Source: Pyricularia pennisetigena
Lineage: Eukaryota > Ascomycota > Sordariomycetes > Magnaporthales > Pyriculariaceae
Assembly: GCF_004337985.1 (NCBI RefSeq)
Contig: NC_043740.1
Span: 2,252,874 to 2,316,873, forward strand
Direction: 5' to 3'
Length of the DNA: 64,000 nucleotides
Below, piece after piece: positions 1 through 11,045 of the stretch (position 1 is the stretch's first letter; the number at the start of each line of letters is the position of its first letter). Made by a program: the position numbers and the translations under genes. The notes below the pieces were generated by a model, which was not told where the DNA came from, did not search any database, and was given only the letters and a program-made list of their open reading frames with translations.

Positions 1-873
1 GGTGCCAAAATTCTGCGGGGCCGGTATTTCATAAGCCAGATGTAGCTGACGGCCGTTAGAAATGCCCCTCAGGTCCTGTCGGAGAATAGCGTTGTTCGGA
101 TGCGAAGTGACGGTGCCGTTGGCGTACTTGTAGACACTGACGTCAGGGAGCTCAGTATAGCCGCCGCTCCTGAAGTAGCCGCCACCTCCACGTGCCCTGG
201 TTGCAGTGGTGGTGAACAAGTTGTTGTACTGCGCATCGGGGTCCTGGAGAGCACCTGCGGAAGCAACTATTTGAAGGTAGTCGACGACTGGAATTCCATC
301 AATGCTGACCACGGCCGATGGGGTGAAATTTTGCAAATGTGAATTTGCCAAATCTTCTTCATCGTAAATTTTGGGAAGCTCGAGACCATCTCCGGACACT
401 GATTTGAGTCCTCTGCCGGACTGAAAGCCAAACACCTGAAGCAGAGCTGGTTTATAATCAAAATGGCCGTCGTTGACCTGGTTCCACAGCCTGTTCATGT
501 CCCAGGCGAACTCGAGCTGAGAGTTGTAACCTCCCGCCCATATCTTGTCCTTGATCTGCCTCAAGCCACCCACCAGGTCGATAGCTGGGAAGAGGTATGT
601 CTCAGGGGGGTTCTTCAAGATACCAAGAGTACTTTGCTGCTCCACGTATGGAACAAGATAGTCTATGAGCTCCATGTCGTGGTCCCGGGCCAGTGGTACA
701 GATGCTAGACAAGCCAATGCCTCAGAGGGCTTGATGCGGGAACCAATACCAGACTTGGCAGCATTTCGAGCGATTTCGCAGGCGTTGTTGTCGTCGTAGT
801 TTTGTGCGTGTTTAGCCGAGGAGACACCCAGAGTAAAAGCCGCCAGTGAAAGGGCGAGGGCCGCTCCCAACAT
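1..873 (-). CDS. Secreted peptidase S41 family protein (CPAF-like), N-terminal part, cut by window edge
   Basis: The minus frame stays open from the ATG at 873 to base 1 without an intron, giving 291 residues with no stop, so the C-terminus lies outside the window. Residues 1-20 (MLGAALALSLAAFTLGVSSA) look like a cleavable signal peptide. The following segments match my memory of fungal S41 (C-terminal processing protease/CPAF-like) secreted proteins: ALACLASVPL, the YLVPYVEQQSTLGILKNPP block, FPAIDLVGGL, then a GHFDYKPALL block and SVSGDGLELPKIYD. The catalytic serine region would lie further downstream and is not visible, so activity cannot be judged. The likely role is extracellular or secretory-pathway proteolysis. 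The start is supported by the signal peptide directly after it. This is the nearest gene on the left of the 13.8-kb element, which sits 1.2 kb upstream of its start. Confidence 0.72.
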   Translation of the reverse strand, partial: MLGAALALSLAAFTLGVSSAKHAQNYDDNNACEIARNAAKSGIGSRIKPSEALACLASVPLARDHDMELIDYLVPYVEQQSTLGILKNPPETYLFPAIDLVGGLRQIKDKIWAGGYNSQLEFAWDMNRLWNQVNDGHFDYKPALLQVFGFQSGRGLKSVSGDGLELPKIYDEEDLANSHLQNFTPSAVVSIDGIPVVDYLQIVASAGALQDPDAQYNNLFTTTATRARGGGGYFRSGGYTELPDVSVYKYANGTVTSHPNNAILRQDLRGISNGRQLHLAYEIPAPQNFGT

Positions 874-2095
874 GGCTTTGAGAGGACGGCCTTACACAAG
901 AAGAGACGGCAATTGAATGTGGACAGCTTGGCAAACATTCAGATAGACATGAACGGAGTCCAAACTTTGGATCTAGGTTGTGAGTTGGACTAGGATAATT
1001 CGAGCATTCGAGACGGGTAAGGCTTGACGTGTAACGCGGGGTCAGTAGGTAGTGTTTGAGAACAGAAACGAAGCAAACGAAGAAAATATCCGAGTGACGA
1101 CAAACAAGGACATGCTGTAGATATGGAAGCCAAGAACTGGTGGTAGACAGCCCATGGTCGACGGATCGTCCCACAGCCTTTCTCGCACATCCAGGGTTGG
1201 CTGAGTAGGGTGAAGAAGCTCGGCGCCCAGCTTATGCTGCGCTTACTATTTCTGGAGAAGCTTGACAAGTTGACTGTACTGTATTTAGTGAAACCCCCAC
1301 AAATGCAGCACCGCTCCACCTGCGCCAATCGTACTTTTAACATCAGGCTTCCAGACTACCCCTGGACCACGTTTGAACGTCCTGGGAAACAGATCATGTC
1401 GGCTCGTCGTTTGTCACGAGCCACGACACTTTTCGACGAATCGGCATCATCATTCATCAAGCCCAAAGAATATATCCTTTCGGCCCCAAGGTAGCATGAA
1501 TTGCGGCGCATTCAAAAGTCGATATCGAGAGCAGCTCAACCGTCGTACAGATATTGCTGAATTGTTGTACAAGGCTCTCTGTTGGTTAGAGTTCATTTGA
1601 ACTCTTGGACGAACTCTCTTTGTTGACGACCTACAAATAAGTCTTGGTCGCGACTCAGATATGGGCAATTGGGGGCTGATCACAAACGAGAAAATAAAAT
1701 AAAACTCGGGTGCAATTAGAGCGCCCACTGGAGCGAGGAATGTCCTGGTCAGTAGTGCAAAAAATCCGACAAGAGCTAAATCCATTCTGTGTATGACATG
1801 TCGATCTCAGGATTGCCATGGTACGGCTGCTTGTACAAGCCTTGTTGATCCCCTGTGCAGTATGTGCTGACGAGGCTGACAGGCTCATGGCATGTCGCGG
1901 AAGACAATCGGCGTCTGGTTGGGAAACAAGTGCAAACGTTGTGTTAATAAAATTTAGTTACAGCTGGGAAGGATAAAACGATGCTGCAAGAAAGCACTCG
2001 GTTGGTCGGTCCGTGTTGTCCAGCAGCGCCTAACGCGGCTGCCTGAACAGTCAGCAGAGGGCAGACAAGAAAACACGCACAATTGCGATGAACCC
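874..2095. other. Intergenic region upstream of the S41 peptidase
   Basis: About 1.2 kb of normal base composition between the peptidase start and the mobile element. Short ORFs here overlap on both strands and none has a recognisable domain or codon pattern. It presumably holds the peptidase promoter; no specific site was identified. Confidence 0.5.
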
Positions 2096-2106
2096 AACCT
2101 CAAGAT
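2096..2106. repeat. Left target-site duplication, AACCTCAAGAT
   Basis: This 11-base word is repeated exactly at 15956-15966 and abuts the first base of the left terminal inverted repeat (AGTCTCAG). An exact direct repeat touching both ends of matching inverted termini is the normal footprint of transposon insertion. Elements with 8-11 base duplications are known among Mutator-like and several other cut-and-paste groups. Confidence 0.8.
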
Positions 2107-2277
2107 AGTCTCAGGGCTCATCCCTGAAGCCCAAAGCTCCACAATTGATCCACTCCGTTCGCTTCGCTCCACTTCGTGGCTCAATTACGGCTTTGCAATG
2201 TACCTGTGGGTCCATCCAAAAAACGCTTTGGTTCAGGTCTGAGGACAACTTGTCGATTTTCGCCGTTTATGGCGGTA
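2107..2277 (+). repeat. Left terminal inverted repeat
   Basis: It starts AGTCTCAGGGCTCA; the right end read in reverse complement starts AGTCTCAGTGCTCA. Shared blocks further in are GCTTCGC, ATGTACCT, an A6-CG block and a 34-base core at 2244-2277 (GACAACTTGTCG...GGCGGTA) with 6 mismatches to the right arm, 4 of them transitions. Blocks are separated by small indels. The segment at 2151-2181 is rich in short palindromes such as CCACTTCGTGG. Confidence 0.8.
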
Positions 2278-2476
2278 TTTTTGGCCTTTTTGCGACCGAC
2301 ACTCCCTTATTATTCCACAACCACGCAAAATATCGAAAAAAGAAAACATCGTTAAAAATAGGAATTGGTAGGCCTTTTTCATTAATTTAAAATTTTTTGC
2401 ACCCGGTACGCCAGTTAAAAATTAAATATAACCCGCCTTTTATCCGTTTATAGCGGTATCCCCATTATTAACCCAA

Positions 2477-2847
2477 AAATACCATCGATACCTATTTCGC
2501 ATTTTAACAATAACGATTATAATCCGTTAAAATTTATATGTGAAAAATCGCAAAAGCGAAAGGAATTTTTACATACAAATTTTAATCCAAATATCGTAAA
2601 AATATTTATTTTACAATCCGTATAGGGTAAATTCCATTTAATATATTATACGTCCACCTATAAATACCATCGATACCCATTTCGCATTTTACCAATAACG
2701 ATTATAATCCGTTAAAATTTATATAAGGAAAATCGCAAAAGCGAAAAAAATTTTTATATATAAATTTTAATATAAATAACGCAAAACCATTAATTTTACA
2801 ATCCGCATAAAATATATATTATATAATACGTTATACATCCACCCATT
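2477..2847. repeat. Two adjacent tandem copies of a ~185-bp unit inside the element
   Basis: Copy 1 starts at 2477 (AAATACCATCGATACC) and copy 2 at 2662. Both run through ATTTCGCATTTTA, AACGATTATAATCCGTTAAAA and ATCGCAAAAGCGAAA blocks to a TACATCCACCC/TACGTCCACCT end, and the second copy begins where the first stops. Differences are mostly C/T and G/A. The block lies between the left TIR and the RecQ-like remnant and could be a promoter or subterminal repeat. Confidence 0.8.
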
Positions 2848-2879
2848 AAAAAAAACCATTATTTCCGCAAATTTTTATA

Positions 2880-5430
2880 TATTCGTATTAAATTACATAT
2901 ATATAATATCCGGAAACACGCCCATATATATTTCGTTTTCCCACCAAATCGACGCAATTTTTCGCGGTCCTAATCCCGTACACGCGGCGGCAAATATTTC
3001 CTCCGACGTACACATTTTCCCGGAATTATACGCCAAAACCAAAACTTTTGGTAATTTAAACCTATAATATAAATTCGTTTCCTTAACTGCTATATAGTTT
3101 TTAAACCTCCACAAACCCCCCAATATTCCTGCACGAATCCCATATTATAACCAAATGCAGTATATATACCGGGTTTTATATAATATAAAAAATATTATTT
3201 TGCTGGTAAAAACCGGGTACGGGAAAAATATAATACTACAAATTACCTCGGTAATTCGCAATAATATTATTATTATACAAATAATCCCATTAAACAAATT
3301 AGGGTAAAAACAATTACGTAATATATAACGTTATCCCGCCGCGAACCCCAAATTAATCGACCAATCCATTTTAAACGTAAATATAAATATACGGTTTTTA
3401 TTACCAAAACTAATTTTATTTAATATAATTTTTTTTGGAACCCGCAAACCGTTTATAAATATACGCACATTTTTTTAAGCCCGGAATAAGCCACTAATTA
3501 CCGATTTTTTAAATTTTTTCGAAACCCCATATTCCATTAACGCATCGTTTTATTTGCTATTAATAAATTTTATATGGTTTTATAGTGGAAGGATTTTAAA
3601 AAATCGTTTTCCATACTGCGTTTGGTCCGGGCAATTATACCAATAAATGTATTTATATTCGGGTGCACCGCAATTTTTACAGCAAAAATTAAAACTTACG
3701 TTTTCGACCAATTATATTATAAAAGGATAATACGTTTCGTTAAAACGCCTTTCGACCGACCCGAAATTACGATTATAATACAGTATTTGGAACGCAAAAC
3801 CCTTATTAACGATTACCGGCGCTTTTTATTCCTAATAAGGAATATTATACTATTATCCGCCACCCGTATTTTTAAAACCATTATATATATAAACGCCAGG
3901 AACCGCATTATCCAAACACGCCAATTCCTAATAAAAAACCTCGTATTTAGGAAATTTATTAAACGAAACGCAACCGATATAATTATCCGGTACAATGCAT
4001 TTACATTTAAAATCGATAAAATTAAAATTTACGCAAAATTTTCCAAACCGGATTTTAAAATTCGTATTATATTTTCCATTTTATTTTTGGGTATAGGTAT
4101 GGATATATTTAATATGGAACGTGTAGTGCAATATGGCGCGTTAATATTAAACGACCCCGTAAACCTGTGGCAAAAATTCGGACGAACCGCACGCGGGCCC
4201 AACCGTAAAAAAACCGTATATTTTTTTGCGTTTTACTGGTATTTCGATACGTAGGGGTCCATCGCTAAATACAAATTAACCAGACCAAAATTATTAACCA
4301 AATTAACCAAATAACCCGTAATATTACGAGGAAACGCTAAAAGTTTACAAATTACCCATTTAAATTTTTTAACGTATTTATAAACGCGGTTATTCCCTAT
4401 TAATTTTCCACATATCGCTAAATTTAATTTAAACGATAATAACCGGGTAAAAACGTCGGAATTACCATAAACCGGTTTTTTGGGTATATTTAAACCACGC
4501 GTTCCGCCCCATTGGACGCAATAGGAAATAATAAATAAGAAAAAATTAAAAAAGGAGGCGCCAAATATATAAACCTTCGCCAACGTTAAATATTTTCGAC
4601 GAGTTATATTAAATTTTATACAGGAAACGAATCCATTTTTTACAATAAATTAACCTGAAAATTGTTATAACGCCTGCGTCTACTAAATTGGAGTTTTACC
4701 CGCATTACCCCCTAAAAAACAGCTAATTAAAATACCCAGGAAAAATTCCAAAAAAAGTTATATATTTAAACAATTGGACAAATGGGGTACTTATTTTGCA
4801 ATAATTATTTTTTACCCAAACCCGCGGCGGTTATACGACCTACCATCCCAGTTAATGCTACCCAAACCAATAATTTTTAATATCGTTAAAAAATTCGTCC
4901 ATTTTTATAACCGGGAATGGACGAAAAACGATTTGTTGGAAAATATTCCAAATTTATAATTAATTAAATGGTTTAAACAATATAACGATTATTTCGTTGT
5001 TTAATTCCCAATAATATACGAAAATGGGATATGAAATTACACTTCCTATTTATATAAATAATAAAAAAAAAGGCGGCGGAATTAAAGCACGGTGGTACCT
5101 TAGGAAACGATGGATATAATTAACAATTATTCGGGAAAATAAACTAATAAACGCCGACGAACGAATTAAACGGTATTATAACCACAAATTAAAATATTGG
5201 TTAACGTTAACGGTTATAAAAATATCCAATATAAGAACGTTTATAAATTTATAACCCAAAAATTAAAGGGCGAATAAAGTTAAATCCTAATTAAATTAAA
5301 TAACGTACCCTGGATTATAAAAGGGTCGAGCGATAAAAAAAGCGACGCCGAGTTGGATTAATTAGGGGGGGAGGATTAAGCAGCGCAAAATATATAATTG
5401 TTAAATACCAAAATCCCTAATTAACGGTTT
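2880..5430 (+). pseudogene. RIP-degraded RecQ-like DNA helicase remnant
   Basis: Boundaries are approximate. The upstream segment around 3150-3230 can be read as QYIYRVLYNIKNIILL followed by a GTGK motif I at 3215-3226, one frame apart. An open frame at 3622-4254 then gives motif III as CTAIFT (3664-3681; TATLT-like ancestor), an II-YINARNRI helicase-C segment, GIGMDIFNMERVVQYG and WQKFGRTARGP (4168-4200), which is the RecQ-family motif V-VI layout. A degraded C-terminal tail continues to about 5430. In-frame stops and frame breaks make it non-functional. RecQ-like helicases of this type are known from fungal subtelomeric (telomere-linked helicase) families, but nothing here indicates a telomere. 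The first gene of the element, it lies upstream of the SNF2-like remnant on the same strand. Confidence 0.75.
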
Positions 5431-5552
5431 AAATAAAACGACCAAATGCTGGATAATAACAATTATTACGTAAATTAAAAGTTTGGATTATATATAAGCT
5501 AGTACGGCGTAACGGCGCCCCGATTAAAAATAAAAGGGTTCGATATTGCGAA

Positions 5553-6071
5553 TTGTAACAATTATTACGGTTAAATTCCGGAAATTTTGGCGTTTCCATT
5601 TTAATTTTATTTTATTAGCAGAAAGCCCCACACGTAAACCCAATTATAAATACCTCCTTTTTTATTTTTGTTAGCTTTTTTTTTTTTTTTTTACAACAAA
5701 AACCTTTTTCCCAACCGCCAAATTTTTTTTGTAACGATTAATAAAAAATTGTGACGATTAAGCCAACGTTTAATTTTTAACCAACAAACGTAACAACTGT
5801 TACAATCGCAAAATTGCTTTAGCAAATATTGCAAATACATTCGTTAAGAAACTTAATTAAAACATTTTTAATTGGATAAAATTATTTATACCTTACCCAC
5901 CTAAACAGGCATTAACCCAGTCGTAACGAGGGTAAATTATAATTAGCGCCCCTGTATCGCAAAGGTACCCCTACCCGGTTAGGTCCGGGGTAAATTAATT
6001 AATTTTATTGTAATAATAGTTACAGTAATTGCTTTAATTCGCCAAAAGCCGTAACAATTGTCACAATTACG
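5553..6071. repeat. Palindromic motif cluster between the RecQ-like and SNF2-like remnants
   Basis: Copies of the TTGTRACAATTNTTACAA family sit at 5553-5569, about 5748-5760 (half site TTGTGACGATTA), 5789-5806, 6008-6026 and 6051-6068 (GTAACAATTGTCACAATT). They occupy the non-coding gap between the two helicase genes. Confidence 0.65.
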
Positions 6072-6369
6072 TTCCTTTATCACTATAATTCCCAAAAAAA
6101 ACCAGAAAAGCAAAATTTCCGCCCAAACCACCACTAAATTTACGTTGGGATATATACCCAATAATGCTAAATTACCTGCTAATTTAATAACCACACCATA
6201 AAAAGGAGCGCGGACAAAAAAAATAAACCAATATTTTAAAGATTTGGAAAATTACGACGCGGACACTGCAATTGTTTTGGAATTAAATTTTGCTCGGTTG
6301 GACCGTTTTACATTACAGGGTTATTCGGATGCAACCGGAATCCCCCTAAATTTTCCCCCTATTTTTAAT

Positions 6370-6630
6370 AATAATAATAATAATTAAAATAATACTAATA
6401 TAAATTCCGGCGATAATAAATTTACCCCCGCCCCCGTCGATAAAAATGGAAATAATGCCGATATGGACGCCGGCGATAACGAACCTGCCCCCGCCCCCGT
6501 CGATTATAATAATAACGATACTTATATGGGCGAAAACGATAACTAATTTACCCCCGCGTCCGCCAATAAAAGCGATAATAATATTAATATGGACGATAAT
6601 TATAACGAACCTGCCCCGGATTTGGACAAC
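6370..6630 (+). repeat. Imperfect repeats encoding Asn/Asp/Pro-rich acidic segments
   Basis: Roughly 65-70-base units encode GDNxxTPAPVDxNGNN, GDNEPAPAPVDYNNND and similar. This is the low-complexity N-terminal part of the SNF2-like remnant. The antisense frame is open but is a shadow. Confidence 0.5.
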
Positions 6631-7369
6631 CGCCAATTGCAAACTCCTTTAACATCCTTTAAACCACTTGCTAACGCATTGTCCCCGCCACCAAAAAACC
6701 CCAAAAACCGGCCCTTTATACCATAACCGGAAATTATTATTAACCCGGTACCCGCGCCATTAAATAGGCCGCCCGCACCCCGTATATATAAAATTACCAC
6801 CGTTCGGCCAGCCAAAATTAATTTTATTTCGGTATCGCGGACGTAACCCAAATTTAATTCGACACCAAATAATAAACTAATAAATTTCGCATAACCCGAA
6901 TATTATTTCCCATCGCACAAAAACACGGATTTCCTGGATCGCCTGCCCGTTCCATTATAAAAGGATTTTTAATTGGGTAAAAACTAATCCGTATCGGCGA
7001 TAATTATTATAATTTGGCGCAGGGTAAGGAATACAAATATTACCAAAATAGTTCGCATTATACCCCATTTGGGTTATATTAACTGTTTTAAAATTAATAA
7101 TAATATTAACCCGCCCGCCTGGTTCGGTCGCGGAAATAATATTTTCCGTAATACGAACGAAACCCTAATCGTTTAAACCCCTAAACGCTTTTAATCCGCT
7201 GCTGGCGTCGCCGTAATAAAAACACGCGTTAATAACCAGATTTTGGTATATTATTTTAACAGTAATTCGTCGAATACAAGCGAGGTAATAGTCGTATTTG
7301 GCTACGAAACGACAAATATTTTGGTATAATATATTAATATAACAAGTTAATATTTCCTTTTATTGGATT

Positions 7370-7491
7370 GCGATAATTGTTACAATTCCTGCATTAATAT
7401 ATCCTGCTATTTATTATATTGTAACAGCTATTACAATCTTTTGCGGTAATGCCAAACAATTACTGCTATAATGTAACAATTGTTACAATTT
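7370..7491. repeat. Palindromic motif cluster in a putative intron of the SNF2-like remnant
   Basis: Three copies: GATAATTGTTACAATT at 7371-7386, TTGTAACAGCTATTACAAT at 7419-7437 and TGTAACAATTGTTACAATTT at 7472-7491. Flanking sequence has no clear coding frame, which suggests an intron. Confidence 0.65.
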
Positions 7492-8888
7492 GGTTTTCAC
7501 CCTTTTATATATTTTAGGATAACGGGTATAATTTTAATTATTGGTTAATTTATTTTTAATCGCCGACGTATTCGGTTTTTTAACTTATTTTAAGGCAGGT
7601 AATCCCGGCAAATAAATTAAAGGCAATAAAATGCCCGTTTAGCAAAAAACTTTGGTTTCCGTACCGGATATATTTAACGATAAGGGTACCAAACCCATTT
7701 TCGATAATTTGGTAAATCGGCGTCGGTTACCCCCTATCCCCCCCTTTATCCGTTAAAGCGATATTAACCTCCCCGGGCTAAAAACATTCGCAAACAAATT
7801 TAAACCGGTTATAATTCCCACAATTTTCGCCACGATATTAATTTATTTGCGGATAATAACCACCGGATTTAACCTTAAAAACGGCGATTTGAAATTTAAA
7901 ACCGCTAATTTTGGACCATATATATATAGCGGTTATTATATCGACGATTAATTTAAGGTTTACTACCATTTCCTTTATTTTATTTTTCGCCGGCAGGGAA
8001 AAATCGTTATTGGAAGCAAAAAAAGTTTTAACGATTTTGGTGGAAATTACCGCAACCCTTTTAAATTTAATATCGAGCAATCCTTTACCCTATTTATTAT
8101 CGTCGATTATGCAATTATCGCCGATAACGTTATCGCCCTAAATAATTTGCATTTAATGCAATTTTAATATCGTTTAATTGCCCGTTCGCGAACCGACTAA
8201 GTTATCGACGTCGCTAATTTATCTGGTTTTAACCGCGCCTGCTATAACAGGACGATAATAATATTCGCTGTCGATATTTGGTCCCGTTTTAAACCCACTA
8301 AGGTCGGACGGTTAAAAAAAAAAAAAAAGCGTGCAAATTAAATTTAAATGCACCTATTGGATTTATTAATATTTAAAAATATTTTTAACAATTTGTACGA
8401 CGAGGGGCGGTTCCATCGTCCCATCCTTACCAAACCCAAAACAAAAATTACCGAATTTTATCCCAAATTTTTTAGCGACGACCAATAAAACGATTTCCTT
8501 AATTTTATACAAACCCAATCCACTATCGCCGATCGATTTGCTAATATAAACCGCGTAAAAAAGGAAATTTTCGAGGACGCCCGCGAAAAAATCCTAACGG
8601 TTTTTTTGGTATACCATGCGCAATTTTCTATTTTAACCAAGGGTTATCCCTGGATTGGTTATTTTTTTAATTCGGACGCGATTTAAACTGTTATAAAAAA
8701 GTTGCGCTTTTTTTAAAACACCTTACCTATCGACGGTTTAAATACCGACAACAAAATCGGTTTCAAATACAAAAAAATCAAAAGTAAATATTTTTGGTTT
8801 AATTGGGATATATTTAATATTTTTTTTGGTCGCTATTAGCTACCCCATTAACTGGTTGGTAAATTATATATATATTATCCCTAATAAT

Positions 8889-9010
8889 TGTAATTATCGT
8901 TACAATTTTGCCCCTATTTTTGTAATTATTATTATAATCCTACCCCTATTTTTATAATTACTGTTACAATCCCATCCCTATTTTTGTGACTATTATTATA
9001 ATTTTTATTT
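8889..9010. repeat. Four tandem 32-bp units, each a palindrome plus CCCCTATTTT linker
   Basis: Units start at 8889, 8921, 8953 and 8985, exactly 32 bases apart. Each begins with a T(G/A)TAATTAT..TTA(C/T)AAT palindrome; the first three end with (C/T)CCCTATTTT and the last has a decayed linker. It lies between the N-terminal part and the ATPase motif of the SNF2-like remnant, probably in an intron. Confidence 0.8.
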
Positions 9011-9608
9011 TTGCTAAATTAACTTTTTTTTCGGTTTAAATGCCTACACCCTATTAAAATTGGAGCAATTAATTTTTAAAAATTAGTTATTAGCTAACGA
9101 AATGGGTATAGGAAAAACGATTATTTATTTTACGGCGATTTATATATGGTATATCCGTTATTAATACGACCGATTTATCCAAAATACCGACGGATATTTT
9201 CCCACTTTAATTTTCGTCCCGGCCAACCTTATTTCGCAAATATTTAAAAAAGCAATAACCAATTTCCTAGCTTTCGACGTTAAATGCTATTATAATTTAG
9301 CCGAAGTATGCGTTACCGATGCCCCGCGAGCGGTTGCTATTTTTACCCAGGCGCAATTTCACGATATTTTAACCAAATTCGCCGCCCGCAAATTTAATCC
9401 CAAATTTGCGGGCACGGTTATTATTATATTTTATTCGATATTTTTAATCCGAAAAATTGAGCAGTTGGACGAAATTTATAACGCGGAAAAAATATTTAAC
9501 TTATAATGCATGGATAAAATTGTTAATTCCAATTTTTAGCAGCGCCCCCCCGACGTCGATAATTTCGACGATAATTCCGACATTAAAAATAATACCCAGT
9601 AAATATTT

Positions 9609-9630
9609 TTTGTGACAATTATTATAATTT
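9609..9630. repeat. Single palindromic motif copy in a putative intron
   Basis: TTGTGACAATTATTATAATTT, directly after a GTAAAT that could be a donor site; a TTATTAG acceptor follows at about 9671. Confidence 0.6.
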
Positions 9631-10910
9631 CGTTATATTAATATATTTGTTTAAATTAAATAATTTTATTAGGAACCGTTAACGTAAAAACGGTCGGAAG
9701 GCCGACTTTTCCACGGGCGAAAACACCAAAAATATCCGGCGTTTGGTTATGTATTTACTATCCGGTATTTTTTTTTAACGTATAATTGGAAATGAAGTTT
9801 AATATTTCCGTTACCGCGAATTGATAATATACCGCGCATTTCGCCTCATTTTTTGCGTTAATCGGGGTATAACCACTACCACGCCGATTATTAACAAAAT
9901 TAAGGATATTATTAGTTTTAATACCCTGGTTTAAAACAAAATTGCGATCCTTTTCGCCCGACTTAAAAGCTTATCCTAGGAAAATATGCTTACGGTCGAT
10001 TATATTTGGGAAAATAATGGTTATTTCGTCGCTTTTAATGTCGATAAAAACACTAGAACCTTTTTACAAAAATTCGAATCGATGGGTTGGAAATGGTGGT
10101 TGTTTCACCTTCGAATTTTAAACTTTATAATTTTTACCACCACATTAAACGAAAAGTCGTTAATAATTTTTAAATATACGGGCGTATTTACGGTACGCAA
10201 AAATATAAATACCGGGTTTATTTTACCTAACGGTACAATTATTTATCCCCGTAAACGCATTCCGCCCTATAGCATTATTATTAAGGAATTCCAATTTGGC
10301 CACCGTTTCGAAAACGTTATAACGAATACCGAAGCAATTTTTAAAAATATTATTACCGTATTCGTGGGCGAAAATACCGACGATATTGGTCCCGCTCCAT
10401 TAGGAGCTTCTACTAATGCGGATATTACAACTGGTAACCGTTAAACTTCGGTTTTTTTTAATATAGGTTTTATCCGCCTATTGCAATTTTTAATAATTAA
10501 TTACCTTTTTTAATTAATAATCCACGCCGAGGACGATACCCGGGATATTAATTCGGCGGAATTGGGTAAAATATTGGCGTTAAAAGGAGTGGATTTTAAA
10601 GCCAAATACCGTAACGTCCGATAAAATTTTAAAAAAAACCTATAGGAAAAAAAAACCCGTTTTGGATCGGTAACTGTGGACGTTTTAATTTAATATAGCG
10701 GCGACGGTCCTTTTAATTGGGTTTATTCGAAAATTTGCATTAATTTTAAAACGTTATTTCCGTCGGGCAGGGTTAAAATGGTCCATTTTATATTAAACGA
10801 ATCGCCATTTATTACCCGCGTAGTCGAAATTTGTATGGAGGAAAAAAAAAAGGTTAACGCGTCCTAGTTATAACCCCCAATCCTTGGATTTAAACGTAAA
10901 TTGGTTATAT

Positions 10911-11045
10911 GGTAATAGTTGTTACAATCCTTTTTTTTCCCCACAGCTATTGTAACAATTATTACAATTTTTATATTTTTAAATTATAATAAATATTATA
11001 ATAGCTGTTATTTTTCCATTTTTGTAACAATTATTACAATTTTTA
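10911..11045. repeat. Palindromic motif cluster before the helicase-C part of the SNF2-like remnant
   Basis: Copies at 10911-10928 (GGTAATAGTTGTTACAAT), 10950-10968 (TTGTAACAATTATTACAAT), a weaker one near 10995-11012, and 11022-11040 (TTGTAACAATTATTACAAT, identical to the second). The block separates the SNF2-N segment from the helicase-C segment. Confidence 0.7.

Noticed and set aside
6346..6642. A hydrophobic Ile-rich antisense frame in the element, resembling a membrane protein.
   Set aside because: It is the complement of Asn/Asp-rich repeats in the plus-strand SNF2-like remnant.
8889..9010. Considered whether the regular palindromic array could be a CRISPR array.
   Set aside because: A eukaryotic context, 32-bp units with near-identical linkers rather than unique spacers, and no cas genes.
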